DNA from: Undaria pinnatifida
Lineage: Eukaryota > Sar > Phaeophyceae > Laminariales > Alariaceae
Reading direction: 5' to 3'
DNA length: 64,000 nt
Assembly: GCA_012845835.1 (NCBI GenBank)
Contig: JABAKD010000017.1
Location: 1-64,000 of the forward strand
The notes under the pieces were generated by a model. It made no database searches and had not been told where the DNA came from. It was given only the letters and a program-made list of their open reading frames with translations. A program made the translations under genes and the position numbers. Shown in pieces: positions 59,759 to 64,000 of this stretch. The number at the start of each line of letters is the position of its first letter. Positions within the stretch are counted from its first letter, which is position 1.

Positions 59759-59847
59759 AGCAGCAGCCGTAGGAGTAGCAGAAGGGCAGCAGCAGCAGCA
59801 GTAGCAGTAGCAGTAGCAGCGGCAGCAGAGGCAGAGGCAGCAGAGGC
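59759..59847 (-). repeat. Imperfect GCA/GTA triplet array
   Basis: Runs of CAG, GTAGCA and CGGCAG/AGGCAG triplets. Other GCTGC-rich words continue near 59890-60030. On either strand it gives Ser, Cys, Ala, Leu or Gln homopolymer-like translations. Confidence 0.85.
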
Positions 59848-60656
59848 CTAGAAAAGTATTTGACACAACTTTTATCACTCTGTACAGCAGCAACCCTGTT
59901 GCCGCTGCTGCCGCTGTCACGCGTTGCTGTTGATGGTGAACCTTTTTCCGCCAATGTCCTTCACATGTGACTACGCGATGACTGTGCTCAACGCGTGCAA
60001 TAGGATGCCGAAGACTGCAGCCGCGACCGCCGCAGCAGCCGCTCAAAGCAATGTGCATTACCGCCACCACTGCACAGTAGCAACCCCAGCAGTCTGTTGC
60101 CCTCTTCGGTGTATCTAGTACCGTTACCGCCGCTGTCCGGGGCCTATTGTTGTTGCAACACAGCAGTTAGTTGGAAACTGCTGTTTCATGCACTGGTTGT
60201 AACCGTGCGCTATGAATTCGTGCAATGGAGCGTACGAAGACACCGCCTACAAACGTGACCAGAATCTAGTCAAACGAAGCCTACGAGACAACGATACCCA
60301 ACCAGTCCAGCACATGAAAGCACCAGCGAAAGCGTCACCCTTCAACTCACGATATTGCTGCATGTTGCTGGCCTTGCTGCTGCGCGTACGTCACTGAAAA
60401 CAGACTCGCCCGGTGAGGTCAAGGCTCCAGTATCGCTCCAACTAGACCCGATCTGTATCGCCTTCTTGGCGGTAGTGGTTGTCGACGCAGGGGGCCATCC
60501 TCACCGAAAACGTTGGTTTATGGGGGGCCATCGGCACGTGCACGGCAATCCTCAGCTCATGACATTCCAAGAAAGTGTGTAGAGAGGCATTCGAGCTTCC
60601 AAAATGTCGGTAGTGTTCGGGTGCGGAGCGTGCAGAGCAGTTTGAAATGCCCCTTG
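59848..60656. other. No recognisable gene
   Basis: GC-rich triplet-biased sequence continues to about 60200, then ordinary sequence. No supported coding region. Confidence 0.4.
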
Positions 60657-60872
60657 CGGCGCGACGCAAAGCAAATGCAAAGCAGAATAGAGCCTTCGGA
60701 TTGGTCAGTGCGAAGCAAAATGGGGTTTCGATAAAGTGGGTGCGTTACGATGCAAGGCAAATTAAGCATTCTGATTGGTCAGTGCAAAGCAAAATGAGGT
60801 TTCGATCAAATGGGTGCGTTACGATGCAAAGCAAATTGAGCACATTCTGTTTGATCAATGCAAAGCAGATCT
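60657..60872 (+). repeat. 74-bp minisatellite, about three units
   Basis: A unit with TGCAAAGCAAATT, CTGATTGGTCAGTGCAAAGC, AAAATG.GGTTTCGAT and GGGTGCGTTACGA recurs with 74-bp spacing (for example TGCAA at 60751 and 60825). The first and last units are partial or diverged. TGATTGGTCA in each unit carries the CCAAT-box complement. Confidence 0.85.
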
Positions 60873-62109
60873 GACCCGCTGCGTTCAAGACTCGCCCAAT
60901 ATTACCGCTGTTTATACAAAGAGGTTGTGCATTTTCGTTTGAATGTATAGTCTAGTCTAATTTATTAGATATATACGTCGGGCTGCGATATAAGCCGCTG
61001 CAAGCCTCGCACATACATGCGTATTCGTACGTGCGTTGTATGGGCCCATGTCTCGTCTCAGTGGTGTGGCCCACGAAAAGCCGCATGCACACGTACGGAT
61101 TGCAACTAAAGATTACTACTATCGGTACTATACTGCACATGCTACATACCAGGCTATATGGTAGGACAATATGTACTCTCCGTCCGGAATTCTGCATGCT
61201 GCTGTATTTATTCGTAAACCTTCCGCATTCTGTATGTCTTGAGTCCCGAGGTGCCACATCGTCCGCGCATCATACAAAACCGTACAGATATCGCCAGAAT
61301 ATAGTACTATACAGCGGTATTGCACTCGTTGCATAAAGGACTACCACGGCTGTGCGTGACATTCTGGTGGACAGGGAAGATAGTCAACACCCGTTTAACA
61401 CTTGTAGTCGACACAAAAAGGGATATGGCGGCACACAGCGGCTGTAATCCCTTGCGCCATCGCACCCTAAACTCTGGTTTTTTCCGTTTACATACGGTAG
61501 GGGTTTCCACAAAAATACCACGGGCTTCGCCCCCGAAATCAAATTATTAAAAACTGGCCCGGTACATCCCAAATTCGCCGTAATATTGATGCAATCACGT
61601 CACTTGGAAGATCAAAATACGAACGGAACAACGTATTTCAATATGTTGTATGAACAGCCGCAATATAGATGAAATCATGTCCTAAAATATTACGCGTGGT
61701 GTAATTGCCAGCGAAGAATACTCTAGACTAGCCGCCCAACACCTGTCTGTTGGGAATTCAACAAGCCTTCTGAATTCATGCCTAGAGCTACATTAAATCG
61801 AAAAAACATTAAGTTGCGGACGCTGCTCCAGTGTTGCAGCGCTACGAGCGCAAAGGCGCGCGAGGTGCCCGGGTTATTCTGAGATACGCGATAGCCGACC
61901 GGACCAGTATCGCGAGGAGGGTGCATCGTGCTAACTCTAGGAGATTTAGACGTCGGATAGGCTCTCCACAGTCGATGTAGGAAAAGGAAGGTTTCCCCCG
62001 GAGGAGGAATCCTTCCTGGAAAACGTGGGGAACCCCTCCTGGGATTTCCCATCGACTCACCTCGGTCGAGGCTGCTAGCCTCCGACCCTGAGACAGAGAG
62101 ATCAAAGTT
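60873..62109. other. No recognisable gene
   Basis: Ordinary low-signal sequence. A local inverted word set GGAGGAGGAATCCTTCCT lies at about 62000. Confidence 0.4.
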
Positions 62110-62445
62110 TTACCACCTGTCCAAGCCACCAAGTGTGTTCAAACATCGTGTTATCACACGTGTACGCTGCTCTTGCCCGACTCGTAACCTACCGTCCCGT
62201 AAAACCGTGTGAATCCGTTCTGGCAACGTTAACACTGCCGTTCTTCGTGGCTTTGTGGACCATTGCGTGGCTGCAAGCCACTTCTTGAGCTCTACGTACG
62301 ACCGCTCGGCTACATCCAGGTGAGACCGTTCCGGATAGCTGCCATCGGGCACCACGCTGCTGTAACATGGTGAACCCATGGAGATTCCATATTTTTTTAT
62401 TAAAATATGCACGAGTCTTGGAGCCCTTGCTGTATCAGACAGCAA
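62110..62445 (-). CDS. Open frame of 111 codons, unknown
   Basis: Minus-strand frame with ordinary amino-acid composition and a basic central helix-like part (RSYVELKKWLA). No domain recognised, and length is within chance. The next frame leftward (61842-62132) is in a different phase with no convincing splice site. Confidence 0.15.
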   Translation of the reverse strand: MLSDTARAPRLVHILIKKYGISMGSPCYSSVVPDGSYPERSHLDVAERSYVELKKWLAATQWSTKPRRTAVLTLPERIHTVLRDGRLRVGQEQRTRVITRCLNTLGGLDRW

Positions 62446-63292
62446 GTCTGGTGACGATTTCGTATATCAGCTTCCTATTGGGGGGGGAGCGACAGCAGCA
62501 GGTATCGGCTGCAGACACTGCATCTATCTGCTGTCCACCATAACAGGAAGGCTTTGGCAGTTCGTGCATGTGGTATCGTGAGGCGACGGTCGTGCTGTCT
62601 CTTCTTCCTAGAGAAATACAAATGCTGTGGCCACAGTCACAAGACTGTGAGACAGAGTAAACCAAACAGTCGCAATTCATCAACGTAAAGCAAGTGAAAT
62701 GCTATCGTAACGGCAACAAAACACGCCGGACCATAAAAATACGAAACAATTACCAAACAGAAAGTAATAGAAAAATAGGTAACAAAACAAACGACATGTA
62801 TCACACGTCTTCTGAATAATGTGATGCAATATATATCCGGTAATCATGTTGTCGATACTGTGGTACCTAGCTTGTACGTAGCCATCTGCAACCTTGCAAA
62901 GCATGCGTCGGCTGGTACTCGAAATTATTCTCACACATCTGGTTGAGATAGCATTTAGGCACGTCTGTATCGTCCGTGCCTTGTCCGTCCGTCCGTCCCG
63001 CGTGCTCATCTGTATGATTGCCACCCATGATCACTCGCTAACCAACAAGAAATGCAGGTATTCTTCGAAGACCAGTCGGTTTATTAGTTCGAAATACAAG
63101 CGGGCCATATTGAGCAGATTTTAGAAGATTGCACCTTTCACCCGGCATGTCACGTCACCAGACACATACGAGTATCAGCTCATTTCGGGCAGTCTACAGG
63201 TAGGTGGGGACCCGATTAATAGGCATAGAAAAACCGACTTTTATACCACATGCCAAAGACTATCACGTAAATATAATTCACTACATATTGAA
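62446..63292. other. No recognisable gene
   Basis: Nothing beyond chance frames. GTCCGTCCGTCC is a short tandem near 62984. Confidence 0.45.
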
Positions 63293-63345
63293 GCTGAGTT
63301 TGGACAAAATCTTCGATTTCACAGCTGGAGTAAATTTGTATCTTA
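63293..63345 (-). repeat. Fixed-end repeat family, end fragment
   Basis: GAGTTTGGACAAAATCTTCG and CACAGCTGGAGTAAATT: only the terminal part of the family is present, diverged at the tail. Confidence 0.7.
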
Positions 63346-63500
63346 AGCTACACTGTAGTTGTAAGGGGAGTCGCCGAGCTATGTCATTAGTGAGGACACA
63401 CAACTCGTAATACGCGCGATCGGAGTATCACACACAGCTTGCAAAATGAGCTTCGACGAAATCTTCGATCTCACAGCTGGAGTGTATTTTCATTTTATAT
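63346..63500 (-). repeat. Fixed-end repeat family, core copy
   Basis: Runs from GCTACACTGTAGTTGTAAGG to the fixed end at 63484 with tail TATTTTCATTTTATATATC. It is directly adjacent to the end fragment at 63293-63345 and in the same orientation. It lacks the sub-repeat part. Confidence 0.85.
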
Positions 63501-63674
63501 ATCTATTTATTTGTGCATACCCATTAATTTTTGTTTTGGGTAACACATGCTCGGAGGTACAGAGTAGTCTAATGCTACAGTACAATATGCATATAAACAT
63601 TCTTGAACAAGCAAATAGGACCCCTCCCATTAAAAACCTCACCCACATGCTGTAGTATATTACAAGTACCAACG

Positions 63675-63740
63675 ACGCAGCTTGCAAATATGAGTATTGA
63701 CCGGAAATTCGTCGAACTCAAGGCTGAGGTCCTTGAAATA
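63675..63740 (-). repeat. Fixed-end repeat family, decayed end
   Basis: CAGCTTGCAAATATGAGTAT and GAACTCAAGGCTGAGG follow the order of the family end but are heavily diverged. Confidence 0.4.
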
Positions 63741-64000
63741 TTTTAGAAATATGTTTACGAAAAATATTTTCTTCTTCAGGTTGTTTTTTCGTACCAAGAT
63801 TTATTTACGGCATTCCCCACTCCGCCGAGTTTGCCAAGCCGACGACTATTTGCGTTTTACAGCCAAGGCAAGGGGGGGAGGGGCAGAGTGGGTTTACCCT
63901 GAGCTCCAGCAAGTTGTTTCCTCTGTTAGGCGGCGAAACAGGCGGCGTTGGCCGCGGGTTGTTGTGTTTAATAATCTGCCCGTATTCGAATACAGCTCTA
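63741..64000. other. No recognisable gene
   Basis: AT-rich then G-rich sequence to the window edge, with no feature seen. Confidence 0.4.

Overview
This window looks like a repeat-rich nuclear segment of a eukaryote. The signs are spliced exons with GT-AG junctions, LTR retrotransposons of both major classes, many short-period tandem arrays and interstitial TTAGGG tracts. TTAGGG repeats, exons of 140-290 bp separated by long introns, and fucosyltransferase-like genes together fit a brown alga or another stramenopile. That assignment is an inference from content only; no rRNA, organellar or marker gene is present.

Only two host genes can be supported with confidence. Both encode GT23/FUT8-like (fucosyltransferase-type) glycosyltransferases. 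One runs off the left edge on the minus strand (first exon 234-681). The other is a plus-strand gene of at least six exons (47226 to about 51134) in which splice phases, exon order and family motifs agree. The two share a similar block at the end of their first exons and the same phase-1 intron position.

Most of the rest is mobile or repetitive DNA. (i) A dispersed family has one fixed AT-tailed end and a variable other end carrying poly-G/C-rich sub-repeats; copies lie at about 0.9, 5.7, 6.5, 8.0, 21, 30-34 and 63.3-63.7 kb. (ii) A complete but inactivated Ty1/copia element lies on the minus strand (35236-41180) with both LTRs and a 5-bp target duplication. (iii) A decayed Ty3/gypsy chromovirus-like integrase and its 3' LTR lie at 12.8-16.4 kb, and a solo LTR of the same family lies inverted at 28.0-28.5 kb. 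(iv) A second copia gag-protease remnant lies at 55.3-56.0 kb. (v) A candidate terminal-inverted-repeat element packed with AGTCGAAAAA motifs lies at 10.2-11.0 kb. (vi) Two related LTR-like sequences lie at 3.2 and 45.2 kb.

Tandem arrays include a 1-kb degenerate 12-bp CATGGG array (9.1-10.1 kb), CCCGAC-type arrays (19.85-20.1 and 21.96-22.13 kb), a 186-bp TAC array (34.1 kb) and several minisatellites. Long intervals such as 16.4-18.8, 22.6-28.0, 41.5-45.2 and 56.0-63.3 kb show only chance-length open frames and no recognisable product.
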